NCBI RefSeq assembly: GCF_024584705.1
Contig: NZ_CP097384.1
Location: 2,790,001-2,854,000 of the forward strand
Direction: 5' to 3'
DNA: 64,000 nt
Source of the DNA: Blastopirellula sp. J2-11
Lineage (GTDB): Bacteria; Planctomycetota; Planctomycetia; Pirellulales; Pirellulaceae
In this document: in pieces, positions 46,622 to 55,559 of the stretch
Layout of the letters: each line of letters begins with the position of its first letter
Position numbering within the stretch: position 1 is the stretch's first letter
Program-made: the position numbers and the translations under genes
Notes under the pieces: generated by a model
What the model was told of the DNA's origin: nothing
The model's database searches: none
What the model saw: only the letters and a program-made list of their open reading frames with translations

Positions 46622-47713
46622 ATGCGCCCTCTCGCTATCCTCCTTTGCCTTTGTCTGTCGAACTCTCTGTTGGCCGAGTCGCCGTCGATCGTCACGATCG
46701 CCGGGACCGGAAAGCCCAAGCTTAACGCCGTTGGAGCGGCGCTCGAAACCAACGTCGGCCAGCCGTTTGGCGTTGAGATCGGGCCGGATGGCGCTCTGTA
46801 TATTGCCGAGGTCGAAAATCATCGCGTGTTGCGGCTTGATCCCAAGTCAAAACAGATCTCGGTGGTCGCTGGAACCGGCGAGCCAGGGATCTCGGGCGAC
46901 GGCGGACCGGCGACCGCGGCGAAGTTGATCGAACCGTACGAACTCCGATTTGATACGGCCGGCAATCTGTACATCGTCGACAGGATCGGGCACAACATCC
47001 GCCGCGTTCTGAGCAAATCGAACACGATCGAAACGCTGGCCGGAACTGGCAAGCCGGGCTTTTCTGGCGACGGCGGACCGGCTGTCGAGGCCCAGATGAA
47101 TCAGCCGCACAGCATCGCGGTCGATCCGGCCGGCGAAAACCTGTATGTCGCCGACATTCAAAATCATCGCATTCGCCATGTCAACTTGAAGACCGGCGTT
47201 ATCGACACGCTCGCCGGAAACGGCAAAAAGACATTGCCCAGCGCAGGACTGCTGGACGCGACCAAGCCGCTGCTTGGCCCGCGTGCACTTTTCTTGGATG
47301 GCGACACGCTCTGGATCGCCCTGCGAGAAGGACACAGCGTGTGGCGACTGGATCTCCCCTCAAAGCAGTTGACGCATGTCGCCGGCGAGGGAAAGCAGGG
47401 ATTCGCCGGCGATGGCGGCCCTGCCAAAACCGCTCGGTTTAACGGTCCCAAGGGAATCGCTTTGGGGCCTGATCACGACCTGTTTGTGGTCGACACCGAG
47501 AACCAGACGATCCGCCGGATCGATCTCGACGAAGGCACCGTGACCACCGTCGCCGGCAGCGGACCGAAGGCTCGCGGAGGCGCCGGAGATGGCGGCGCTG
47601 CCGTCAAAGCCGAACTCGATCGCCCGCACGGCGTTTGCGTTGGCGAAGATGGCGCGGTCTATATCGGCGACACCAACAATCATCGCGTGCGGATGGTGGA
47701 GCCGAAGAAGTAA
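46622..47713 (+). CDS. Secreted NHL-repeat beta-propeller
   Basis: 363 residues from ATG 46622, which gives the signal MRPLAILLCLCLSNSLLA; upstream frame overlaps the previous gene and a hairpin. About six NHL blades: PFGVEIGPDGALYIAEVENHRVLRLD, NLYIVDRIGHNIRRV, PHSIAVDPAGENLYVADIQNHRIRHV, KGIALGPDHDLFVVDTENQTIRRI, HGVCVGEDGAVYIGDTNNHRVRMV, separated by GDGGPATAAKL-type loops. Exported, likely a binding scaffold or lyase-like propeller; no catalytic residues assigned. Confidence 0.88.
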   Translation: MRPLAILLCLCLSNSLLAESPSIVTIAGTGKPKLNAVGAALETNVGQPFGVEIGPDGALYIAEVENHRVLRLDPKSKQISVVAGTGEPGISGDGGPATAAKLIEPYELRFDTAGNLYIVDRIGHNIRRVLSKSNTIETLAGTGKPGFSGDGGPAVEAQMNQPHSIAVDPAGENLYVADIQNHRIRHVNLKTGVIDTLAGNGKKTLPSAGLLDATKPLLGPRALFLDGDTLWIALREGHSVWRLDLPSKQLTHVAGEGKQGFAGDGGPAKTARFNGPKGIALGPDHDLFVVDTENQTIRRIDLDEGTVTTVAGSGPKARGGAGDGGAAVKAELDRPHGVCVGEDGAVYIGDTNNHRVRMVEPKK

Positions 47714-47730
47714 AGGGGGCGCCCTATTTT

Positions 47731-47862
47731 TTCGTAGCTCGAAGCGCGCATTTTGGGGGTGCACTTTTTCCCTGGTTGGCCGCGATAGCGGAGCTATCCG
47801 GGCCAACCGGAATGCGTTCGGCCAAATAACGCAACCTCAAAACTCGCGCTTCGAGCTACGAA
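47731..47862. repeat. Nested double hairpin, TTCGTAGCTCGAA arms around a GATAGC core
   Basis: Outer arms TTCGTAGCTCGAAGCGCG (47731-47748) and CGCGCTTCGAGCTACGAA (47845-47862) pair perfectly over 18 bases. Inside is the GATAGC-family core GGTTGGCCGCGATAGCGGAG to GGCCAACC (47774-47818). Lies between the convergent NHL and hypothetical genes. Confidence 0.8.
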
Positions 47863-47894
47863 GAAAAAGATGCAGAGGGCTACGGTAGGCTTCC

Positions 47895-48776
47895 CTAGAA
47901 CTCGGGAACCATCCGGTCGAGCGCTTGTAAAGCGACGGCCCAAGGGGCGCGGCTTAGCTCGTAGGTTTGCCACCATCGCATCGCCGTAGATGGCAAGTCA
48001 AGCTGCGGTCCCTGGGGAAAACGCCAGAGCTCACATGCCAGGATGAGCATATCCTGGTTGAATTGCGTCAGTTCGACATGCTCACCTGCGTTAAGTATCG
48101 CCGGCAGCGCCGCGAGTCCTGCGATCGTAGGAAGTCGATCAGGCGAGATCACTTCGCTATAAACCGGCAGATCTAAATTCAATTGCGAAAGGCCCCAAGC
48201 CAATCGCACAACTTCTGGCAGCTTGGGCTCCGGATCGTAGAGCACTGCTTCTATCCGAACGCTGTTGTACGGCAGATGAGCGCGCAGCCCTCCCCCCCGG
48301 CATGGCTGAACGAGAATCACTTGCGCCGTCTCCACCACCAGTTCGTCGCTGGTCAGATCGGCGAATTGCCGCAATAGTCCAGGGCCGCGGGCTTCCCAAT
48401 GTTCGCGCAGCGGACCGCCGCGTTGGGCCAGTTCGTCGGTCAGATTGGGCTTGGCGTTTCGCATCGCCAGCTTGAGATCACGGATGCGGCCTGCGATTCG
48501 AGGGCTGGCGCCGCCGCCACCGCCACCGATTTTGCGAAGAATCACGTCGACCAGTTCTTGGTCGCTTTCGATTCCGGCCGCTAGCGGAACGACGTGACGC
48601 CAAAACAGGCGAATATTAATTCCTGACGTATCCAGCTCTGCGCAAAGCAAGTCCAGCGGCTGTTGGATCGCTTCAACCAGTCCCAGATCATCGATCGTAT
48701 CGCCCCGCCGCAATAGCTCGGCGACGTGCAAACAACTGGACGAACTACTAGCCAACCAAGTCAACTCAGGTTTCAT
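47895..48776 (-). CDS. Hypothetical soluble protein with poly-Gly loop
   Basis: 293 residues, no signal peptide or helices long enough for membrane. A glycine run (KIGGGGGGASPRI) near residue 85 splits the chain. Conserved-looking phrases are RDLKLAMRNAKPNLTDELAQ, ETAQVILVQPCRGGGLRAHLPY and VRLAWGLSQLNLDLPVYSE. I do not recognise the family. It is divergent from speA across a 119-base gap. Confidence 0.6.
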   Translation of the reverse strand: MKPELTWLASSSSSCLHVAELLRRGDTIDDLGLVEAIQQPLDLLCAELDTSGINIRLFWRHVVPLAAGIESDQELVDVILRKIGGGGGGASPRIAGRIRDLKLAMRNAKPNLTDELAQRGGPLREHWEARGPGLLRQFADLTSDELVVETAQVILVQPCRGGGLRAHLPYNSVRIEAVLYDPEPKLPEVVRLAWGLSQLNLDLPVYSEVISPDRLPTIAGLAALPAILNAGEHVELTQFNQDMLILACELWRFPQGPQLDLPSTAMRWWQTYELSRAPWAVALQALDRMVPEF

Positions 48777-48895
48777 CGGGGATGCTTCCTTTCACAACAG
48801 GCGCTAAATGACGTAGAATACACCCCTGGCGTTTCCACCTCCGTACCGCCTGATTCCAGGCGATTCGCCTTTGACATTCCAATCTAAGGTTAGCG

Positions 48896-50809
48896 ATGCT
48901 CACAGAGGCAGGCAATCGATGGACCGTTTCCGACTCCCGTGAACTCTACGAAGTTGCGCGCTGGGGGAAGGGGTTCTTCTCGGTCAAAGAAAACGGCAAA
49001 CTGGCCGTCCATCCCAATCGTGATCCCGAAGTCTCGGTCGAGCTCGAGTCGATCGTCAACCGATTGGAGCAGCGCGGGCTCGATCTGCCGATCCTGATCC
49101 GTTTTAGCGGAATTTTGGAAACGCGACTGAAAGAGATCCGCGACGTCTTTGATGTGGCGATTCGCGAATACGGCTATCAAAACAAATATGCCTGCGTTTA
49201 CCCGATCAAAGTCAATCAGCAGCGCCAAGTGGTGGAAGAAGTTCTGCAATATGGACGCCAGCACGGATTTGGGCTGGAAGCCGGCAGCAAGCCCGAATTG
49301 TTGGCGGTCATTGCGCTGACCGACAACGAAACGCCGATCATCTGCAACGGCTTCAAAGACGCCGAGTACATCGAAATTGCGATGCACGCGTTGAAGTTGG
49401 GGCGAAACATCATTCCGGTAGTCGAGAAATATAGCGAATTAGAGCTAATTCTCGAATATTCGGCCAAGATCGGCGTTCGCCCGCAGATCGGGATGCGGGT
49501 GAAGCTCGCTTCGCGCGGCGCCGGCAAATGGTCCGCTTCCGGCGGTTATCGCAGCAAGTTCGGCCTGACGGTGACCGAAGTCCTGAAAGGACTGGAAGAG
49601 TTAAAGTCGCGCGGCATGGAAGATTGCTTCAAACTGCTTCACTATCACCAGGGGAGCCAGGTTAGCAACATTCGCCATGTGAAGTCGGCGCTGGTCGAAT
49701 CGGCCCGCATTTATGTCGACCTGGTTCGCCGCGGCGCAGGACTTTGCTATCTCGACGTCGGCGGCGGATTGGGGGTCGACTATGACGGCTCGCAGACCGA
49801 TTTTGAGTCGAGCATGAACTACACGATCGAAGAGTATGCGCGCGACGTCGTTTCGCATGTCCAGGGGATTTGCGACGCCGCCGGCGTGGCGCATCCGCAT
49901 CTGCTGTCCGAAAGCGGCCGCGCGATCGTCGCGTTTCACAGCATGCTGATCTTTGAAGTGCTGGGCGTCGCCGAGCAGACGACCGGCGATGAGATCGAAC
50001 CAGTGCCGGATGACGCTCCTTCGCCGCTCCGCGAATTGTATGAAGCGTATCAAAGCGTTACGCAGCGAACGGTGTTGGAAAGTTTCCACGACGCGCAAAT
50101 GGCGCTCGACGTATCGTTGAACATGTTTAGTAACGGCAACTTGACGCTGGAGCAACGGAGCATCGCCGAGACGGTCTATTGGAATCTGTGCGCGAAGATT
50201 CGGACATTGACCAAGACCATGTCGAACGTGCCGGAAGAGTTGCAAGGGTTGGATCGCTTACTCTGCGACACCTACTTCGGTAACTTTTCGCTGTTCCAAT
50301 CGATGCCTGACAGTTGGGCGATTGGCCAGTTGTTCCCCGTGATGCCGATTCACCGCTTGGAAGAAGAACCGCAGCGCAGCGCCGTGATCGGCGATATTAC
50401 TTGCGATTCGGACGGCAAGATTGATTCGTTTATCGATCTGCGCAATGTGAAACGTTCGCTGCCGCTGCACAAGCTGAACGGCGGACAGTATATTCTGGGC
50501 GCTTTTCTGGTGGGCGCCTATCAAGAGATCCTGGGAGATCTGCACAACCTGTTCGGCGATACGAACACCGTGCATGTCGAGTTGGGCGAAACGGGACAGC
50601 CCCATTTTTCGCACATCATCAAAGGGGATACCGTCACCGAGGTGCTGCGGTATGTTCAGTTCACCGATCGAGAACTGATCGACAAAATGCAGCAGTCGGT
50701 CGAAGAAGTGACGCGATCCGGCGTATTGGATCATAAAGAAGCCGGCGCGATTATGCAGTACTACGAGCAAGGCCTGCGCGGGTACACCTATCTCGAAAAA
50801 TCGTCGTAA
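48896..50809 (+). CDS. speA: Biosynthetic arginine decarboxylase SpeA
   Basis: PLP enzyme converting arginine to agmatine, the first step of the polyamine route. 637 residues, the expected length for SpeA. The PLP lysine is in YACVYPIKVNQQRQVVEE near residue 105; other motifs are GLEAGSKPELLAV, FKLLHYHQGSQVSNIRHVK, YLDVGGGLGVDYDGSQTDF, LLSESGRAIVAFHSM, FGNFSLFQSMPDSWAIGQLF and GDITCDSDGKIDSFID. No agmatinase or agmatine deiminase lies nearby. A strong hairpin follows the stop. Confidence 0.96.
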   Translation: MLTEAGNRWTVSDSRELYEVARWGKGFFSVKENGKLAVHPNRDPEVSVELESIVNRLEQRGLDLPILIRFSGILETRLKEIRDVFDVAIREYGYQNKYACVYPIKVNQQRQVVEEVLQYGRQHGFGLEAGSKPELLAVIALTDNETPIICNGFKDAEYIEIAMHALKLGRNIIPVVEKYSELELILEYSAKIGVRPQIGMRVKLASRGAGKWSASGGYRSKFGLTVTEVLKGLEELKSRGMEDCFKLLHYHQGSQVSNIRHVKSALVESARIYVDLVRRGAGLCYLDVGGGLGVDYDGSQTDFESSMNYTIEEYARDVVSHVQGICDAAGVAHPHLLSESGRAIVAFHSMLIFEVLGVAEQTTGDEIEPVPDDAPSPLRELYEAYQSVTQRTVLESFHDAQMALDVSLNMFSNGNLTLEQRSIAETVYWNLCAKIRTLTKTMSNVPEELQGLDRLLCDTYFGNFSLFQSMPDSWAIGQLFPVMPIHRLEEEPQRSAVIGDITCDSDGKIDSFIDLRNVKRSLPLHKLNGGQYILGAFLVGAYQEILGDLHNLFGDTNTVHVELGETGQPHFSHIIKGDTVTEVLRYVQFTDRELIDKMQQSVEEVTRSGVLDHKEAGAIMQYYEQGLRGYTYLEKSS

Positions 50810-50817
50810 TGCAGCGA

Positions 50818-50845
50818 CCCAACGCCGCCAGCCGGCGGCGTTGGG
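50818..50845 (+). terminator. Strong hairpin after speA
   Basis: CCCAACGCCGCC-AGCC-GGCGGCGTTGGG, a perfect 12-pair stem with 4-base loop, 8 bases past the speA stop. No T-run follows. Confidence 0.65.
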
Positions 50846-50866
50846 CCCCAATGAGTAGAGGCGGAA

Positions 50867-52285
50867 TTGTCCACGCATCTCGTTCGTGCGACCGGCGAGT
50901 TTCGGCCGATGTTGCAACTTGCGCTGCCGGTCTTGGCCGAGCAGTCGCTTGAGTTTCTGGTCGGCATGGTCGACACCTACCTGGCCGGACATGCGCTGCC
51001 TGATGAGCTGAAAACGCCGGCGCTGGCCGCCGTCGGGCTGATGGCCTACGCGATGTGGATGACCTTTACGATCTTCGCATCGGTCGGCGTTGGCGCTACG
51101 GCGGTTGTCGCCCGATTGATCGGCGCCGGCGAGACCCAGGACGCCGCGCTTGCCGCGAATCAGGCCTTGGTCGCCGGCGCTTGCGCCGCGGTCATCGGCA
51201 CGATTGCGCTCTATTTTGGCGCCGATGCGTTTGTTGCGATGATGCAATTGGAAGCGGACGCCGCCCAGTTGGCGACCCGCTATTTGCGGATCATCGCTCC
51301 TTCGCTTCCCTTCCTGATGGTGATCGCCGTTGGGACCGCTTGCTTGCATGGCGCGGGAGACACCGTCAGTGGGCTCGGCGTGATGACGATCGTCAACTTG
51401 ATCAACGTCGCGGTCAGCACGACGCTCGCCTTTGGACTGGGGCCGGCGCCCAATCTGGGGTGGACCGGGATTGCGGTTGGAACGGCCGTCGCGCACATCG
51501 TCGGCGGGTGTCTGGTCTTGTTGCTGATGCTGGGGGGACGCGCCGGCATGCAGCTTCGTCTGCGTTGGCTGCGTCCCAATCGCGTGATGATCTGGCGTTT
51601 GATTCGAATCGGTTTGCCCGGCGGCGCCAACGACGCGCTGACGCTCGGTTGTCACCTTTGGTATTTGGGAGTGATCAACAGTCTGGGGACGTTGGCCGCT
51701 GCGGCGCATGGATTGGGCGTTCGCTGCGAAGGGCCCAGCTATCTGGGCGCTGGCGCTTTTGCGGTCGCCGCGTCGACGATGACAGGCCAGTTTCTGGGAG
51801 CGAAAGATCCCGCGCGAGCCATGCGCGCAACGATGCTTTCCCTAGTGGCCGGCGCTTCGTTGGTGACCGCCTACGGCGTGTTTCTCTACTTCGGCGGAGC
51901 GAGTCTGACGTGGCTTTATCTGGGCGAAGTAGAGCCCGGCGGCGAGAACGCTGAGACGGCCGACTTAACGGTACGACTGCTGAAAGTCGTCGCGTTTTCG
52001 ACTCCCTTCATGGCGGCCCTCTCGATCATCAGCGGCGCGCTGCGCGGCGCGGGAGATACGAAATTCCCGTTTATCATCACGCTGGTCGGACTGTTGCTGA
52101 TCCGAATCCCCGGCGTCTATCTTTTCGCACTCGACGAAATCCCGCTGCCGCTGATCGGCAACGTGCCTGGCTTTGGCTATGGAATTCTTGGAGCCTGGTG
52201 GGTGATGGTGTTCGACATCACCCTGCGCAGCGTGCTGGTCGCCGCCAGGTATTGGCACGGCGCTTGGCGACAGATTGAAGTTTGA
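50867..52285 (+). CDS. MATE-family multidrug/toxin exporter
   Basis: 472 residues, 12 predicted helices, NorM/DinF type. Motifs: MLQLALPVLAEQSLEFLVGMVDTYLAGH at the start of helix 1, ARLIGAGETQDAALAANQALV, TACLHGAGDTVSGLGVM, and in the second half GTLAAAAHGLGVRCEGPSYL, GALRGAGDTKFPFII. It starts with TTG at 50867, supported by GAGG five bases before it; no ATG near enough gives the complete first helix. Coupled cation (Na+ or H+) and substrate unknown. Confidence 0.92.
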   Translation: MSTHLVRATGEFRPMLQLALPVLAEQSLEFLVGMVDTYLAGHALPDELKTPALAAVGLMAYAMWMTFTIFASVGVGATAVVARLIGAGETQDAALAANQALVAGACAAVIGTIALYFGADAFVAMMQLEADAAQLATRYLRIIAPSLPFLMVIAVGTACLHGAGDTVSGLGVMTIVNLINVAVSTTLAFGLGPAPNLGWTGIAVGTAVAHIVGGCLVLLLMLGGRAGMQLRLRWLRPNRVMIWRLIRIGLPGGANDALTLGCHLWYLGVINSLGTLAAAAHGLGVRCEGPSYLGAGAFAVAASTMTGQFLGAKDPARAMRATMLSLVAGASLVTAYGVFLYFGGASLTWLYLGEVEPGGENAETADLTVRLLKVVAFSTPFMAALSIISGALRGAGDTKFPFIITLVGLLLIRIPGVYLFALDEIPLPLIGNVPGFGYGILGAWWVMVFDITLRSVLVAARYWHGAWRQIEV

Positions 52286-52398
52286 GAGAAGCCGAGCGGC
52301 TTGCGTCTTTTGAAGTCGCGCTATTTGCAATTCGCGAACGGAACGATCGAACACGAATAAAGGACGTGAATACGGCCAGAATCAACTGCAAATTGTCA

Positions 52399-52495
52399 CA
52401 CTAGAGCGCCAGCGCCAGCGAGGGAATAGAGTTGGCGATCCTACACGGATTGAAGTGGCGAGCCGTATTCCCTCGCTGGCGCTGGCGGGCTAGTG
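52399..52495. repeat. GCGAGGGAA hairpin element, copy 3
   Basis: 97 bases. Left arm CACTAGAGCGCCAGCGCCAG then CGAGGGAATA; right arm TATTCCCTCG then CTGGCGCTGGCGGGCTAGTG. Compared with 61606-61701 its centre is inverted (GATTGAAGTGGCGAGC here, GTCGCCACTTCAAGCC there), so the element sits in the opposite orientation. Between the convergent MATE gene and the small membrane protein. Confidence 0.85.
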
Positions 52496-52574
52496 TTCGA
52501 TGGATTCGAAATAGCGCAACTTCAAAAACTCGCGTTTCGGGCTACGATTGGAACTCGCTTACCTACCCTACCGC

Positions 52575-53102
52575 TTAATGGTGCGTCGGAACCATGCGCA
52601 GATCGTCCGGCGTATCAAACTGTTGATCGGGGCCGGCGCTGCGGACGGCGTATTGGCCGGAGTCTTCTGGTTCGTAGCGCAGCGATTGTTCCCAGGCATC
52701 AGTGATCGGCAGAACTAGTTTGTTGCCGTCGACACCTTCGGGCAGTTCCCCTTTCGCTTGGCGATCGGTTTCAATCACGACGATCGCTTCATCCAGATGC
52801 GCCAAGGTTTGCTCGATCTGCGGCATTTCGTGCGCGTAGTGATGATAGGCGTCGGCCGCTACCGTCGCAGTGCCGACGATCGCGGCAATGAGGGCGGTTC
52901 CCATCAGGCCGAACAGCACGCCGGCGACCGCGAATCCACGGCGCGGGTGAAATAGCGCCATCAAGCTGATCAACAGTCCGACGGGACTGATCGCCCCGAG
53001 GGTGAAGACCAATCCAAATAGCGAAACGAAAAAGCCGAAGACTCCCATCGAGTTGACAGGAGTACGCAAAGATTTCTCTGGCTTGGAGTTACGGCAGCAC
53101 AT
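52575..53102 (-). CDS. Small membrane protein, two helices (DUF4190-like)
   Basis: 175 residues from ATG 53102, with GAGGGA eight bases upstream; the frame extends to 53138 without support. Two close helices, SMGVFGFFVSLFGLVFTLGAISPVG and FAVAGVLFGLMGTALIAAIVGT, resemble DUF4190-type proteins. The C-terminal soluble part has AWEQSLRYEPEDSGQYAVRS and GPDQQFDTPDDLRMV, a phrase seen in type II secretion pseudopilin GspG-like tails. It is 51 bases downstream of the symporter gene? No: the symporter ends at 53154, so this gene follows it on the same strand. Function unknown. Confidence 0.65.
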   Translation of the reverse strand: MCCRNSKPEKSLRTPVNSMGVFGFFVSLFGLVFTLGAISPVGLLISLMALFHPRRGFAVAGVLFGLMGTALIAAIVGTATVAADAYHHYAHEMPQIEQTLAHLDEAIVVIETDRQAKGELPEGVDGNKLVLPITDAWEQSLRYEPEDSGQYAVRSAGPDQQFDTPDDLRMVPTHH

Positions 53103-53153
53103 TTTCGATCCCTCAGGACAAAAAGATTCTTGTTCCAAGAGGGTGTTCGTCGG

Positions 53154-55349
53154 CTATTTGTACTTCTTGAACTCTCCGCCCTTATATTTTTGCCAATATT
53201 CGTGAAGAGCACGTTTTACTTTCGGAGCCAGCAGCACAACCCCCACAATATTGGGGAAGGCCATCGACAACAGCATCATGTCGGAGAAATCGACCACGGC
53301 GCCCAAGTTGGCGACGGCGCCGATAAAGACGAACCCGACGTAGATGATCTTGTAGACCATCGTGCTGTCGGCGCCAAACAGCCGTTCCCAGCACCGTTCG
53401 CCGTAGTAGCTCCACGAAATGATCGTCGAGTAGGCGAAAAGCAGAATCGCGATCGAAAGGACATAGGAGAACCAGCCGACTTCTTTCTCAAATGCCTGGG
53501 AGGTTAGCGCCGCTCCTTCGAGGCCTTGGTCGACGATCCATTCTTTGTTGTTCCACGCGTTGGTAATCAAGATCACCATCGCGGTCATCGAGCAGACGAC
53601 GATCGTATCGATGAACGGGCCGAGCAATGCGACCAGACCTTCGCGAACCGGTTGATCGGTTTTGGCGGCGCTATGTGCGATCGCTGCGCTGCCGACGCCG
53701 GCCTCGTTGCTGAACGCGGCTCGTTGGATGCCGATAATCGCGACGCCGATGATGCCGCCGAGCGCGGCCTTGGGGGTGAACGCTTCGGCGAAGATACTTT
53801 GGAAGAGCGCCGGGACTTCGGTGATGTGGACCAGGATGACATAGATGCACATCAGCACGTACGAAATGCACATGACCGGCACGATCTTGCTGGAGACCGC
53901 CGCAATCCGCTTGATGCCGCCGATGATTACCAGCGCGACCAGAATCGCAAAGACGACGCCAAAGATCATCTTGAAGGTTTGCGCGAATTGGGTGACTTCG
54001 GTTTGCAGTACGGTTTTTTGCTGCTGCAACTCACCCAGCGTCTCCCAGTCTTCCGCCGCTTCCGCCGCTTTGATCTGCAGGCCAAGATCGGATATCTGAT
54101 CTTGTTTGGCGCCTTGGATCAATTGGACTGCCGCATTTGCGGATTGATTCGACTGGAACATGTTGCCGCCGCCGAAGCTGGCCATAATGCAAAGCACGGC
54201 GAAGACGATAGAGAAGACGACGCCGACCGGTTTCAGGCCGATTTCTTCAAAGCCGCGTAATAAATATTGCATCGGACCGCCCAGGATCGTCCCGTCCGGT
54301 TTCACTTCGCGATACATCTGTCCCAGCGTGCACTCGGCGAATTTGCTGGCCATCCCCATAAAGCCGCAGACCATCATCCAGAAAAACGCGCCGGGGCCGC
54401 CGGTGGTCATCGCGATCGTTACGCCTGCGATGTTGCCGAGACCGACGGTCGCCGACAGCGCCGAAGCGAGCGCCTGAAAGTGAGTCACTTCGCCCGGCTC
54501 ATCGGGATCGTCATAGGTACCGCTCACGACCGAGATCGCATGGCGGAAACCCCAGAAATTGACGAAGCCAAAAAAGATGGTGAAGAACAACGCGCCGCCG
54601 GCGAGCCAGACCACGACCAAGGGGGCTTTGCCGACCGGCTCGACTAAGATGTAAGGATCCTGGGCGTTCTTCCCTGCGTCGGAATTCAATTTCAGCAGAT
54701 GGCGTTTGGCCATCTCGGCAACTTGCTCCGGCGTTTTCCAATCCGCTTCATCCTTGCTAAGCAGTCCGCGAATGTCGCCGGCAAGTTTGTAGACGACTTG
54801 GCCGTCGGCTTCGGTCTGCTGAACGTATTTGGTTTTCGTGTCGACGCGGATAGCGATGACTTCGACGTTTTTCCCGCCCAGTTTGCCGGGACTGAACGGC
54901 TGCTTTGAATTGCCGGAGAGTAGTTTGCCGCGCGCTTGCCAAGTGTCCGCCTCTTTTACGGTGAGCACTTCGGGATAGTTGGCCGGTTTCTCGGCGGCAT
55001 CCGGGGGATAGATCGTAAACGACGGCGATTCGCCGTCATCGATCGGACGCGTGTAGTGGACGACATGGTCGAGCTGCACATACTTCTGGTCGGTCCAATA
55101 GACGGGCCGCATTAAAACCATCCCGGCTAAATCAACGCCGGGTTTAAAGACCGAGTTGATCTTTCCGTTGATGATTTCGGCCGTCGACTGATCTTCATCG
55201 AGCGTTTCAAACGTCAAATCGGGGGCGGAATCTGACGTCGCTTGTTCGGTCGGCGGCGATTTCGGCTCTTCTTGAGCCTTGCTAGCGAGTGGTGCGAAAG
55301 TGATTGCAAAGCAAGCAATTACGCAGAGGGAGAGAGGCGCGCGAAACAT
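53154..55349 (-). CDS. Sodium:alanine symporter (AGCS) with exported N-terminal domain and coiled-coil insertion
   Basis: 731 residues; normal AGCS proteins have about 450-550. From ATG 55349 a signal peptide (MFRAPLSLCVIACFAITFAPLASKA) precedes some 200 soluble residues of unknown fold, then the AGCS core starts near residue 240 (VVVWLAGGALFFTIFFGFVN). AGCS motifs: ATVGLGNIAGVTIAMTTGGPGAFFWM, FGGGNMFQSNQSANAA, IGIQRAAFSNEAGVGSAAIAHSAA. Between FQSNQSANAA and the next helix is a 45-residue Gln/Glu-rich segment (SDLGLQIKAAEAAEDWETLG) likely to form a coiled coil. Imports alanine or glycine with Na+. AAGGA precedes the ATG. Confidence 0.88.
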   Translation of the reverse strand: MFRAPLSLCVIACFAITFAPLASKAQEEPKSPPTEQATSDSAPDLTFETLDEDQSTAEIINGKINSVFKPGVDLAGMVLMRPVYWTDQKYVQLDHVVHYTRPIDDGESPSFTIYPPDAAEKPANYPEVLTVKEADTWQARGKLLSGNSKQPFSPGKLGGKNVEVIAIRVDTKTKYVQQTEADGQVVYKLAGDIRGLLSKDEADWKTPEQVAEMAKRHLLKLNSDAGKNAQDPYILVEPVGKAPLVVVWLAGGALFFTIFFGFVNFWGFRHAISVVSGTYDDPDEPGEVTHFQALASALSATVGLGNIAGVTIAMTTGGPGAFFWMMVCGFMGMASKFAECTLGQMYREVKPDGTILGGPMQYLLRGFEEIGLKPVGVVFSIVFAVLCIMASFGGGNMFQSNQSANAAVQLIQGAKQDQISDLGLQIKAAEAAEDWETLGELQQQKTVLQTEVTQFAQTFKMIFGVVFAILVALVIIGGIKRIAAVSSKIVPVMCISYVLMCIYVILVHITEVPALFQSIFAEAFTPKAALGGIIGVAIIGIQRAAFSNEAGVGSAAIAHSAAKTDQPVREGLVALLGPFIDTIVVCSMTAMVILITNAWNNKEWIVDQGLEGAALTSQAFEKEVGWFSYVLSIAILLFAYSTIISWSYYGERCWERLFGADSTMVYKIIYVGFVFIGAVANLGAVVDFSDMMLLSMAFPNIVGVVLLAPKVKRALHEYWQKYKGGEFKKYK

Positions 55350-55524
55350 GCCCGAAGAGTCCTTCGTGATTGGCGGCGAAATGGCCGTTAGGGATGGGAT
55401 TAGCCAGCGCATGAGGTTTTAGGGCGTCGTGGTTCTACCATTTTAACTAGTTTCCTGTCAACCGTTTACGTCGCCAGATAGGGCTGGCCGCGAATTTTCA
55501 AACATATGGTTGTCAAAAATGCGA

Positions 55525-55539
55525 TAATCAATAAGATTA
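55525..55539. promoter_or_regulatory. Candidate operator upstream of the SufR-like gene
   Basis: TAATC-AATAA-GATTA, perfect 5-base dyad 20 bases before the start codon, in an AT-rich 150-base gap. SufR and other winged-helix repressors bind dyads in their own promoters, so autoregulation is plausible. The dyad does not match the cyanobacterial SufR box CAAC-N6-GTTG. Confidence 0.35.
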
Positions 55540-55559
55540 CCTACAGAGGACTTAAACCT

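Noticed and set aside
50258-51709. 483-residue minus-strand frame spanning speA and the MATE gene
   Set aside because: It crosses two confident genes and the hairpin between them; composition is Arg/Gln/His-rich noise.
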